A stretch of 64,000 bases of DNA from Termitomyces sp. T153 (taxonomy: Eukaryota; Basidiomycota; Agaricomycetes; Agaricales; Lyophyllaceae): NCBI GenBank assembly GCA_018296165.2, contig JACKQL020000013.1:62001-126000 (forward strand). The letters run 5' to 3'. Below, in pieces: positions 54,781 to 64,000 of the stretch (within the stretch, counting starts at the first letter, position 1; each line of letters starts with the position of its first letter). Made by a program: the position numbers and the translations under genes. The notes beneath the pieces were generated by a model. That model ran no database searches, was not told the DNA's origin, and saw only the letters and a list, made by a program, of their open reading frames with translations.

Positions 54781-55970
54781 TATCAGAATTGCAACATTGT
54801 AACATCCTGCTTGTCTGTTGTCTTCTGCTTCAAACTGCTCCTCGTGAAGAGTGATCAGATGGAGAAAGTCAAGCTCATCAGGCATTGTGTTGTACTTATC
54901 AAATGTATGGAATTGACGTTTATGGTTGAAGAAGTAGAATTTCTAGATTATAGCATGTCTGACATACTCCGTCATGCACGATTTTGAAGACCAGTCTGAA
55001 ACTTCAAATCGTCATGGAAAGTCATCTACTTAGGTAGTGGTTTTTATGGCTTTCGACTCCTTTACTTTGGACTGGTAAACAGTATGTGTACTCATGTATA
55101 TCTGATGACACGACCCTGTATGCATGTACTATGTACTGATAACTCCTTGGCTATGAACCTTATAGTCGTGATATATCCATCATGATTTAATAACACAAAC
55201 CTTCAATCTCTAGTTTCATCTTCAATGATCATATAGGGGTCTTAAGTTACAAATCAATTGGTATCCCTGGGACCCAACGTATTTCTTGAGCCAAAAGGTA
55301 GGTAGCAAGAAACTATGAAGTTCGATCAAAGCATTGAACATCGGAATAAAAACATGCGACAGCTTCTGTGGTAAGTAAACTTTTTGTTTGATGACATGTG
55401 TAATGGCAATAAAATCTGGAGGGGGATGAAGCAGGTGCTGGGGTAGGCACTGTAGCCATCTGATCTGAGTAGTCGGATGATGTGCAGATAATAGAATTCA
55501 GAGTCAGAGTTGCGGTGTGAATAATGTAGTATACATGGATGAACGTGATGGAGAGGCGGACGATAGGAAGAGGCGAAAAGAGCAAAGAGCAAGAGAGGGC
55601 GGATCGGGTGAGATTTCGCCATGTAGTGAGGGAGCATCTATTTATGGCTGTAAGAAAGTGTCCGACTGCCAGCATGGCTTCGATCATTCTAGGCCTTGTC
55701 AGTGGGACAAGGAATGTCGTACGAAGCGCCATAAAGTCTCGTGGCCGTTGGCTCATAGGATGTATAGATGGTGATAGACCAATAGATATGCCGTGTCTCA
55801 CATCCATCCTATGGATTGAACCACGGGCCCACGGTATAAGCGTCAGCGACAGTGAAGTTGATTAGGCGGATGGGGCTATGCGTAGAGTTACGAGGGTTAC
55901 ATTATACGCTAATCTTGAGTTGCTGGAGGCGTTGTGTGAGAGGATGAAAGCACCGGGGTAGAGCTCGATA
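54781..55970. other. Intergenic, no gene firmly supported
   Basis: Overlapping frames on both strands at 55313-55865 (164 codons minus, 108 codons plus) have no motifs, signal peptide or splice support and may be chance frames. The stretch also holds the 3' flank of the Med19 gene. Confidence 0.4.
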
Positions 55971-57599
55971 TTATACACCCTGTGGGGTCGGTTGCTGGGT
56001 GACAGTGACGTCTCTTGCTTGACCCTGAATATCCTGCAAAAGGCAAATCAATGTAAGAGATGAAAATTGGAAACCGCTTCAAGTAGAAGCACAAACGACG
56101 CAAAATCAAAATACTAACCATACGTTGCTTCTTTATTGGACGCGGCCGAATGCCAGCTGATCCCGCCTTAGCATTGATGACTGCTTTGGACGTACTAACA
56201 GCTACACCATTACCGTTTCCAAGTCCGTTTACATGTGCCACACCCAGACCGTTAGTTAGTGATGTGACTGGCATATCGTCCCTCTCTCGCTTGATTCCTC
56301 TCTGTACATCAAATGTCACTTGATATGACTGAGCAGACGTTGGAGTTGTCGTGGTGGCACTGCGAAGCGGAGTGCTCACTCTCGGTATGGTTGTCTGGAC
56401 TGAGGTTAAGGGTTTAGTTGATCCTGGTCTTGGAACTGTCGAACCAGGGCGCGGAACTGCTGGCTTTGACACAGCAGAACCTGGCCGCTGGATTATGGAC
56501 CCTTGGAGTTGAGTAGGTGGAACTGCTGTCACAGGTGTTGGTCGAGCCAGAGGAGCGGTGGATCCCGGTATTGGCGTACCATTAAATGTTGTATTAAGGT
56601 TTTGAGGGGGTCGATTAGATGTTGAAGTAGCGGAAGCAGATGCTGGTATGGGTTGTGGTTGAACGACAGACGCCATAAGGGCGGCCTGTGCCTGTAATTT
56701 TTGTAGACGCTTGGCCTCTTTCTTCAAGTTTTGAGGTGTCTGAGAAAGAGTGTGCATGCAAAGACACGATGATACGCACTCGTTTTTTCCGGTCCTCCCG
56801 TGCCTGCGCGGACTCAAGGACTAATGCGTTTGGATTCCACTGTGGGGTACAATAAGAAAGATATTAGACAAATAAACGCAGGAATACGCGTGGACGGCAA
56901 AATCATTGGAGAAGTGATGGTAAATAAATAGAGGGTGACATACGCCTTTCAACCCCTCCAGACTGACAGTAAAAGCTTCCCGTTGAGTCCGACTATCAAA
57001 CGGCGCAATCTGAATACGCTGTTTTGGCGGAACCAACATCATAGTTGTCAAATAGTCATCCTTTTTCATCGAATGTTTGCCTAGATTGAACGTTGTCCAT
57101 CAAGACAAAGCACTTGAGTGAACACGGAGAAACGCACCTGGAATGCCCTTGATTAGATGCTTATAATTATTCCTCTGCTTTTTGTCCCCCTTGCCACCGT
57201 CGTCATCACCGCCATCTCCCCCTTCGTGAGCCACAGGGGCCACCGGACCGCCCTCCGCCTCCTTGCCCTTGCCCTTATCAAGTCCTCCATTCGTACCGGG
57301 CGTGACAGATGCGAAGCCCAGCTGGTCTTTGCCTGTCTCCGTAGGCATAGTGAAAGGGCGAACGTACTTATCATAAGCGGGAAGAAGGTGGAAACGGCCA
57401 AGAAGGTCCTGTGTACTATGTAGATATGTTGGCTGAGTCCTGGGTGGGGCTGCAAGCAGAAATTAGAAGCTAGAATATTTCCCGAATACATGCGTGACGT
57501 ACGTGGTGGTGGCAGGAATAGAGGAGAAGCCGACGAGGGTGAAGGAGAAGAGCGCGAAGTAGAGGGGCCGGCGACTGCATTTGATGAATCCGGGTTCAT
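55971..57599 (-). CDS. MED19: Mediator complex subunit 19 (Rox3/Med19)
   Basis: Start MNPDSSNAVAGPSTSRSSPS at 57599. After the first intron the protein reads TQDLLGRFHLLPAYDKYVRP and FTMPTETGKDQLGFAS, then YKHLIKGIPG joined to KHSMKKDDYLTTMMLVPPKQ and FDSRTQREAFTVSLEGLKG, WNPNALVLESAQAREDRKKR and LKKEAKRLQKLQAQ. This is the core order of fungal Rox3/Med19 proteins, subunits of the Mediator head/middle that link transcription factors with RNA polymerase II. The C-terminal half is Pro/Thr/Ser-rich and disordered with a basic cluster (AGIRPRPIKKQRM). The last exon, DIQGQARDVTVTQQPTPQGV, ends at 55971-55973. About five exons. Its promoter must lie within the 255 bases before the next gene's stop codon. 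Confidence 0.85.
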
Positions 57600-57854
57600 A
57601 GCACTGGGGAACGTCGAGGACGGCGACGGCGAGGACGACGGCGGCTGTTGTAGCGTGCAGTCGTGGCTGTCGGGAGCGACGAGGACAATAACGATGACGG
57701 TTACAAGGAACTCGCAAACCCGCCGTGTTTGGCTCTGTTGCTCTTGTCATGTAATAAATTCCGATCTTCCATATGATACATTTTTCTATCTAATACAATT
57801 CTATCGCTAAGAACTTGAACCTTGAAGCTTGAAGGTGCCTGAGCTTGAGCACTA

Positions 57855-60250
57855 TCAAATGCCGTAGTCCACCAGCGCCCCGCCCCGCAAGTCCTTGCTC
57901 ACGCGTGATCGACCCCGTTCTCTCTCTTCCGATATTCTTGTTGAGTTTCTTTTCTTTTCCTGAACAACCGGTCCTCGCACCAGGAACGCTAGCACGAGCG
58001 CACACACCAACAGTCCACCTGCAGTCACGAATACTGCCTTGGGGAACGTAGCCACTGTCCCACTGTACACCATCCCAAACAACATAGGCTGCCCAACATG
58101 GAAGATGATCAGATCAGCCAAGGAGAGATGATGACAATAACTCACTCCTATGATCATCTGCCCAAGTGCATGCATGACCGCCAGAGCGCCAAATAATTGA
58201 CCAACGCCTTCCTCACGTGGCGACTTGATCCCGACCAGTACAGGTGATTCCAGTGCTCGCGTCTGCATGATGCAGAGTCCAAGACTCTGCAGTGCGGGCG
58301 GTGCACCGCTGCCCCAGCTGCTCAGCCCGCTCGCAAGGACGAAAATTATCTGGCTCTGTGCAGCTGATACCTCGGAATGAATCGGCGCCGGTCCGCATGT
58401 TATGAAAACATTGGACAGAATATCAACCAAGAGCGAACACCGTGTCATGAGAAGATCAAATCTAATTTCCCGTGCCAAATGCGCTCTAGTTGACTTGGGT
58501 TTCGATGCTGTTGTACCGAAACTAGAACTAGAATTGGCGGCTTGCGACTTTGGCTTGAAAGCCGCGATGATCCCTGAGGTGTCAGTGAGCCTGAGCATCA
58601 TATCGAAAGTTAGGACTCAGGACGTACAAGGGCAAATGACCAAGAGAAAGATTGCCCTGAAGCCACCCATGAACGAGATATAGTAACTGAGCCGCTCTAC
58701 TCCCCATCCATAGACATGTACTGCGTATAAATATTTGATTTGATAGATTCCCTACAACAGAAAAATTAGCACAATGTTTGCATCTACGTAACAAAGACGT
58801 GGTCACCTACAGTAGTAATCATTGTGAGCAGCAAAGCACCACCTAAGAATGTCAGGCTCCAATCCCTGCGCCGCTTGCCTCCATCGTACACCACAACAGG
58901 CAGAAACAGACTCAGCGGCTTCAGAAACGCACGAACAATACCTTCCTCTTTACGGTCCCGGTCAATCGCAGGGGAAGTCTCTATAACCTCTCGATCATGA
59001 GCCCGTACCTTGACTCTCCTCTGATGCTCCGCGATGGCGCGCAGCCTCCTCACTTTATTGAGAGATTCCGGGAAGACAAACAGCACAAGCAAAAAGTTGA
59101 TAAACGAACATGTAATGGAGACCCAAAAAACAGACGTCACAGATGACCTGCCGTTCGGCGTTGATGCAAAGAATGGGTGTTTGATGAAGTATCCACCGAT
59201 ACTGGGTCCAACGCTACTACCAATATAAAATGCACCTGCAAAACGCGAGAAAATGTGTGCGCGGGATCCGCTGGAGGTGCAGTCGCTGAGATAGGCATTC
59301 GTAGTGGATTGGAGTGTTGACCAGCCTCCGAGGATACCCTCAATGATGGGTGCAAGAACAAGGAGTTTATGCCCGTGTGTTGCAAAAAGAGACGAGGGCG
59401 TAGAGACGAGAATGAACATTAGGTCGCTGCACGAAAACGCCAGTCAGTCTCTAAGCTCAAAATCTCGTCGCAAGGAACATACGTCATGAATAAACCGAAC
59501 GTAACGATGGCGAGGACTTTCGTCCGACCGTGGCGCTCCCCAAAGTGACCCCACCATCCTGTGGTGAGGGCGGAGAGTAAACCCATGGTTGTTGTTATCA
59601 TCGTTTGTAGGCGTGCGGCGCCCGCTTGGACGGCGGGGTCACTTAAACATTTGTTTGAGGGTAAATCCCGAGGATCTTCGTCATCATCATCGTCATTGGT
59701 GGTACTTGTACCAAATAGTATAGTATGATTGGACGACGTCGCTACCAGGCGGACGTCGTGTGGGTGTAGTGTTGGACCGAGAGGATCAATAGAATAATAG
59801 AAAGGAGTAATATCGCCTTGAGGGAGCGTGGAAGGAGTTGTAGTGAAAGAGGATACCGAAGTGTCGTTATACTGCGGGTGATGTCCGTGGAGTCTATTGC
59901 ACGATAGTTGCGTGAGCACCTCTATCCGAGGCGCAAGCGTCATACCGCGCTGCATCAATAAATTTCTCATCAGTCTACGCGTATCAACTTCCTCGGCTAG
60001 CACGTACCACTAGCGCCGCCGTTACTGCAAAAGGCACGAGCCTAACACGGAGTAGAAAGAAACCACAGTGCGTCGGGTTAAGTTCATTGGCGGGGAACGG
60101 ATGATGTGCTCACCATAATGGTCGGGGACGATAGAAAGGTTTTGTAACAGGCCCTTGCTCTTTCCCATGATCCCCGCCCAGTAAAGGATCAGACTCCGTA
60201 GCCTGGCGTACCAAACTCGTGCTCTCAATTTCAGTTCCCTCTGCGTACAT
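57855..60250 (-). CDS. MFS transporter (TetA-like family), copy B
   Basis: The start MYAEGTEIESTSLVRQATES at 60250 is followed by PFYRPRPLW and helix 1, then MTLAPRIEVLTQLSCNRL. A long external loop rich in Thr, Ser and Asp (STTNDDDDDEDPRDLPSN) precedes DPAVQAGAARLQTMITTTMG, GWWGHFGERHGRTKVLAIV (MFS loop 2-3 motif), LLVLAPIIEGILGGWSTL, YLSDCTSSGSRAHIFS, AGAFYIGSSVGPSIGGYFI, VFPESLNKVRR, DWSLTFLGGALLLTMITT, YLYAVHVYGWGVERLSYYIS and, near the end, LFGALAVMHALGQMIIGPML and VFVTAGGLLVCALVLAF. The tail is basic and ends LRGGALVDYGI (stop 57855-57857). It is a plasma-membrane or organelle transporter of unknown substrate. It shares motifs EGxxGG and SDCTxxGSR with copy A and has the same orientation. 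Confidence 0.85.
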
Positions 60251-61721
60251 GGTTGTGGGGGAGTCTAGCTCGAAGAGAATGGGAAGGAGTAAAGAAAGGT
60301 TCACTTTCGCAAGCCAAAGTAGGTTCTGAATGCAACAATATATGTCGTGGATTTGTAAATTGATTCATGAGTTTGGCATGAGGCAACGACCGAGGTGTCC
60401 ATCAGAGTCATCGATCACCGCGTGAGTTTTGTGGGCGAATTCTGAAACCGCTTATCACCGTTACTGGACCCAAACCTCTCAGTAAGGCTGGTCTGCCTCC
60501 ACGCAGCACAGCGCTGTCACTTGATGTTGCACCCCGGATCTGGACCAGATCTTATGCCGTGTGCAAAGCAGTGTGTGCAGGCATTTGATCATATCTTCCA
60601 TCGATCGCAATTCTGGTCCAAATCATGAGTTCACGGTACAGAACATGTCCTTGGTCGTGATGCCGATAGGCCTCCGGCTGATTAGGATGTATAGGCTAAT
60701 TTGAAGATGGTCAACACACACGTCCTTCCTCGTTATATCAAGCTGACGGTCGACAGTAAGAACTGGCCAAGTCAGGAAACGTAGCTTGTTGGCGGGCCCA
60801 TTTATTTGGACGAATGGAGCCACCGAGAAAGTGTAAAGAAAAGATTTGAGCGAATTCGAGCTCTCTTCTGACGGCCATGCCCGAATCGATTCCAGTTGCC
60901 GTTGGAGCCATGTGATCAGCCAATGTTACTTCCGTCGTGTACTGCCGATGGGCCACCTTACATGGGAGGTTAATTGGATTGACAAATCTGTTTCCAAACC
61001 CCAAGGTTCGTTTCTGTCCTGGGTAAGTTTTGTTATTGCTCACTAAAGAGTTTTTGGCAGTCTCCAATGGCTTGAGAGCTCAGAGTACACATCCCTCGTC
61101 GTGATACATCGACGGATTGACTGTGTGTAATTACTGTGAAATCTTAATCATTGGCACTGATAGAGGCGGACCCATGTACTACTATCAGGACGACAAAGCA
61201 CGACAAAGGGTGTGAAGACCTCTGGTCCCGATCATGGACATTCTTGTACTATTACATTTTTAACTGGTTCTGCTGTTCACCACTCTTTACGACCATGACG
61301 CAGGAAGATGCCCATTGACAGGTAATGACTTAGTAACATCTAAATCAACTTACATGGGACCTTAGATCTGATTCCCAATTTCCATCCGAGTTACGCCACC
61401 CTCACCTGCTTGTAGATGCTGTTCAGTGAAAAGTGATATTCGATCAAACTGGAAAAGTCAAGTACGAATGTTAAACATTAGATGTTGAGGTAGCAGGTAT
61501 TCCCTCGTTGACGACATGGTTCTGGTAGGCTGTAAAAGAATCATCCTAGTTGTCAGCAAGCCGTCTACTGGGCAACTCCGTTCACCCGAAGAAATTTAAT
61601 GGTGTTGTCTTATTGTGTGATGATATACGTGCTGTTGCATCTCATGATATGCATTACTAAAACGTGGCATATTTTGCATGATGCGTACTACTCAATAGTT
61701 GTCCGGGACCAGCGCGATAGT
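60251..61721. other. Intergenic, no gene recognised
   Basis: About 1.5 kb between transporter copy B and the endoglucanase. Only short frames without motifs were found (for example 60738-61067 minus). Confidence 0.45.
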
Positions 61722-63490
61722 TTACAGGAAAGGAATAAGGGCCTGAGGAAGCATGGAAGGGATGGCAGCACCATTGGGAGGTTCAATAGATTGGAAGTAC
61801 TGTCAAGGTAACGTGTAAAACACTGGAAACGCTTAGGGAAAAAAACGCAACGTACAGTTCCCCACCAGGGACCGGCAGCCCACCACAGGGCACCAATCCA
61901 AACACCAGATTGCTGCATAGCACAAAGAGCACCTTGGACAGCGGCTATGCAATTGGCATTAGAACCAGCACCAATCTCGCCGAGGAATCCCTTGAAATTA
62001 TGGGCCTTAAGCCAGGCAGTAGCGTCAGCAATGCGCTCAGAACCAATCGTGGAGGAGACACATTGATCAGAAGTCCCAGAACCATCGGAGTCTAGATACT
62101 GATGCATTTCTGTAAACGGTCCCGACAACGTTAGTAGTGTATAGATATCAATTGGTTGAGGGATCTACCGATGGCAATATTGTTGTTCGGGTCAGTCAGA
62201 CTAGCAAATGCAGCCGCATTGCCAGAGCTTGTCCAAGTCCATGCGCCAGTCCATGCTGATCATCACGACTTGTTTAGCGGGGAGTCAAGGCTTGCGGCAA
62301 GAACTACTTACAGGTTCCTTCAACAAGGATGAGTTGAGTGGTGGCGCCAGCGGCACGAATAGCATTGACAGCACTTTGCATCTGGACAAGAACATTGGAT
62401 CAGAGGCATATGTAAGACGGAATACGCAAGGTAACCAACGGCAGCGGCCACGGTGGTAGCATCAATACCATTAGGCTCATTCTGAAGATCAAAGATGACA
62501 CGGGAATTGGATTTCTGGCAAAAGATAATTGTCAATATAGATTAATGGATACATGCATAAATTTTGAGCTCACAAATCTACCGGCAAGGATTGTCCACCA
62601 TGCAGAAAAGTCGGAGCTGTTGATGATAGTTCCATTGTAACGCATGAAGTTGTGAGCTGCACAATCAGATACATCTAGTATGTTGATCTTCAAATCAACA
62701 TACGATCAATCACAGCGTAGGCATTCTTGGTGTTGGTAATGTAGTTGACAATCTATGACCTCAGTTCAGCAGTATAGATCTCAAGAGGATTACACGACTT
62801 GCCGTATTGAGACCACTGAGGTAAGCCGAATCAAGCACGCCGAAAAATCCAGGGACAGGAGGGAATAAGCGCTCCATCTGGAAGGTAACACGGAAGGTGT
62901 TGAAACCTTTGCCGACGAAGTAGTCAATAGAAGAAGGCGAAGGCCATGTATAGTCAGTTCCCAGAACACCCTACAATGATTTACAAATGATTTCAAACTT
63001 GCATGAGGAAATGAAACTACTTGCAGGAATGTTCTGGTTGCCGAACTCAGCACCAGATTCATTGACACCGAAGAATTGGAACTTGGTCAAGGTCCCAGAG
63101 CAACCAGCAGCGTTGGTGGAAGCTGGCGGCGCAGTGGTAGTAGAGGTCGTGGACGTAGGTATGGTAGTAGTAGAGGTAGCAGGGGCGCTGGCAGTCCCGG
63201 GCAGGCACTGAGAGTACCCTATTGTGCATCATTAAAAGTGGCGACAAATGGAAGATAAATGATAAATATACATTGATTCACGAAGGTACAGACTGTGCCC
63301 GAGTCCGTGCACGCCGTGTCTCCAGTGAAGTTATCACCCTGACAGGGACATGTAAGATAGAACTCAGAAGAAGAAAAAACAAAGACCAAGAACGTACCCC
63401 ACACTGTGCGTAAGTAGTAGTGGCGACCGCCTTGCCGCTGAGCATAAGCAAGATGGCCAAAGACGCGAATGTAGACAGTGAAGACCTCAT
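61722..63490 (-). CDS. Secreted GH5 endoglucanase with N-terminal CBM1
   Basis: Start MRSSLSTFASLAILLMLSGK at 63490, a signal peptide. A fungal cellulose-binding module (CBM1) follows in pieces over introns: TYAQCG, GDNFTGDTACTDSGTVCTFV and YSQCLPG, then a Thr/Ser/Pro linker. The catalytic domain starts FQFFGVNESGAEFGNQNIPG and continues YFVGKGFNTFRVTFQMERLF, AYAVIDPHNFMRYNG, VIFDLQNEPNGI (acid/base Glu), LILVEGTAWTGAWTW, IAIEMHQYLDSDGSGTSDQC, NFKGFLGEIGAGSNANC (nucleophile Glu) and VWIGALWWAAGPWWG, ending IPSMLPQALIPFL at 61722-61724. This is the GH5_5 endo-beta-1,4-glucanase pattern. More than eight introns, all consistent. It would cut cellulose outside the cell. Both catalytic glutamates and the CBM1 cysteines are present. 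Confidence 0.9.
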
Positions 63491-64000
63491 TTTGGGACGG
63501 TCTGATACGCTACGTCGCGCTGTACGAATCGTTTAAATATCTATCCATTGAAGACCGTCATAGTCATAAACCCGATATACATCATGGGACCAACCTAAGG
63601 GACATGGATGTCATTACATTACATGGTCACGGAAGCAAGAGAACGCATTTGAGCAATGAGAAACTACAGAAATTCCCGAATCAGTCAACGTTCTATGAAT
63701 GGATTATGACCGATATACTCGCCCGGGCCAGGTACATGGAGTGACCACATCCGTTTGTCCGACTCGGGGCAATAGTTGTAACGAAGCTCAGGCAAGAGCT
63801 CTGAACGCAATTTTATATAAATGTTGATTAGAACCATCTGAGTCCCTCATGCCTCACGATAACCCACGACTCTCATATCGCTCCTCTTCCCCGATGATGT
63901 GGAAATCGGTTCATAAGGAATTCGGGGGTACCACAAGAAGCAATCCAATGAAAGGCCATGATTTACTGGTTGGAAATGGAACGTTGAATGCGGATTTGGA
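63491..64000. promoter_or_regulatory. Upstream region of the endoglucanase gene
   Basis: A TATA-like ATATTTAAA on the minus strand at 63532-63540 lies about 42-50 bases before the start codon. The rest up to the window end shows no gene. Confidence 0.45.

Noticed and set aside
55313..55865. Overlapping frames on both strands upstream of Med19's 3' end
   Set aside because: No motif, signal peptide, splice site or homology clue favours either strand, so no gene was called.
1..64000. CRISPR arrays, bacterial operons or prophage-like systems
   Set aside because: All evidence (spliceosomal introns, intron-bearing tRNA, fungal gene families) shows eukaryotic nuclear DNA; no regularly spaced repeat array was found.

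Overview
The window is nuclear DNA of a filamentous fungus, almost certainly an agaricomycete basidiomycete. Genes are broken by many short introns of about 45-65 bases with GT...AG ends. The gene content fits: a secreted cellulase with a fungal CBM1 module, a laccase-type multicopper oxidase, Ser/Thr-rich GPI proteins, a DH-PH-CNH Rho exchange factor, a Rox3/Med19 Mediator subunit and a chromodomain-bearing Ty3/gypsy element. Species cannot be told. Most exon joins below were worked out by eye from splice sites and family motifs and have not been checked against transcripts.

Layout. 1-3.3 kb: a decayed chromovirus retroelement (end of pol, LTR-like stretch, gag relic). 3.6-7.3 kb: a Gly/Met-repeat protein (-) and a coiled-coil basic protein (+). 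7.4-16.9 kb: a sugar block, with an MFS hexose-type transporter (-), a GH13 alpha-amylase (+) without a signal peptide but with a myristoylation-like N-terminus, and an MFS lactose/alpha-glucoside-type transporter (-). 18.1-26.2 kb: a Ser/Thr-rich GPI protein (-), an EEP-fold hydrolase with an altered catalytic motif (-), an ERp38-type protein disulfide isomerase (-), an Sqt1/AAMP-like WD40 protein (+) and an RMND1/DUF155 protein (+). 28.3-31.0 kb: a secreted laccase-like oxidase that has lost most N-terminal copper ligands. 32.1-32.5 kb: a relic of an adenylate-forming reductase.

32.6-41.0 kb: a conserved small protein (-), the Rho GEF (+), a Sec14/CRAL-TRIO protein (-) and a prolyl aminopeptidase (+). 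41.3-42.8 kb: an orphan spliced gene bracketed by two tRNA-like repeats. 43.9-46.9 kb: a SUN-domain nuclear-envelope protein (-). 47.4-48.4 kb: Bud13 splicing factor (-), followed by a tRNA-Ala(AGC) with an intron. 48.8-60.3 kb: two related MFS transporters in the same orientation, with a stretch of gene debris between them (including a broken ATP-citrate synthase copy) and the Mediator Med19 gene. 61.7-63.5 kb: a CBM1-GH5 endoglucanase (-).

Functionally the window mixes housekeeping genes (Sqt1, RMND1, SUN, Bud13, Med19, Rho GEF, PDI) with carbohydrate-acquisition genes (GH5, GH13, two sugar transporters). The most unusual items are the multicopper oxidase with altered copper sites, the lipid-anchor-like alpha-amylase between two sugar transporters, the EEP enzyme lacking its GDxN aspartate, and the several gene relics.
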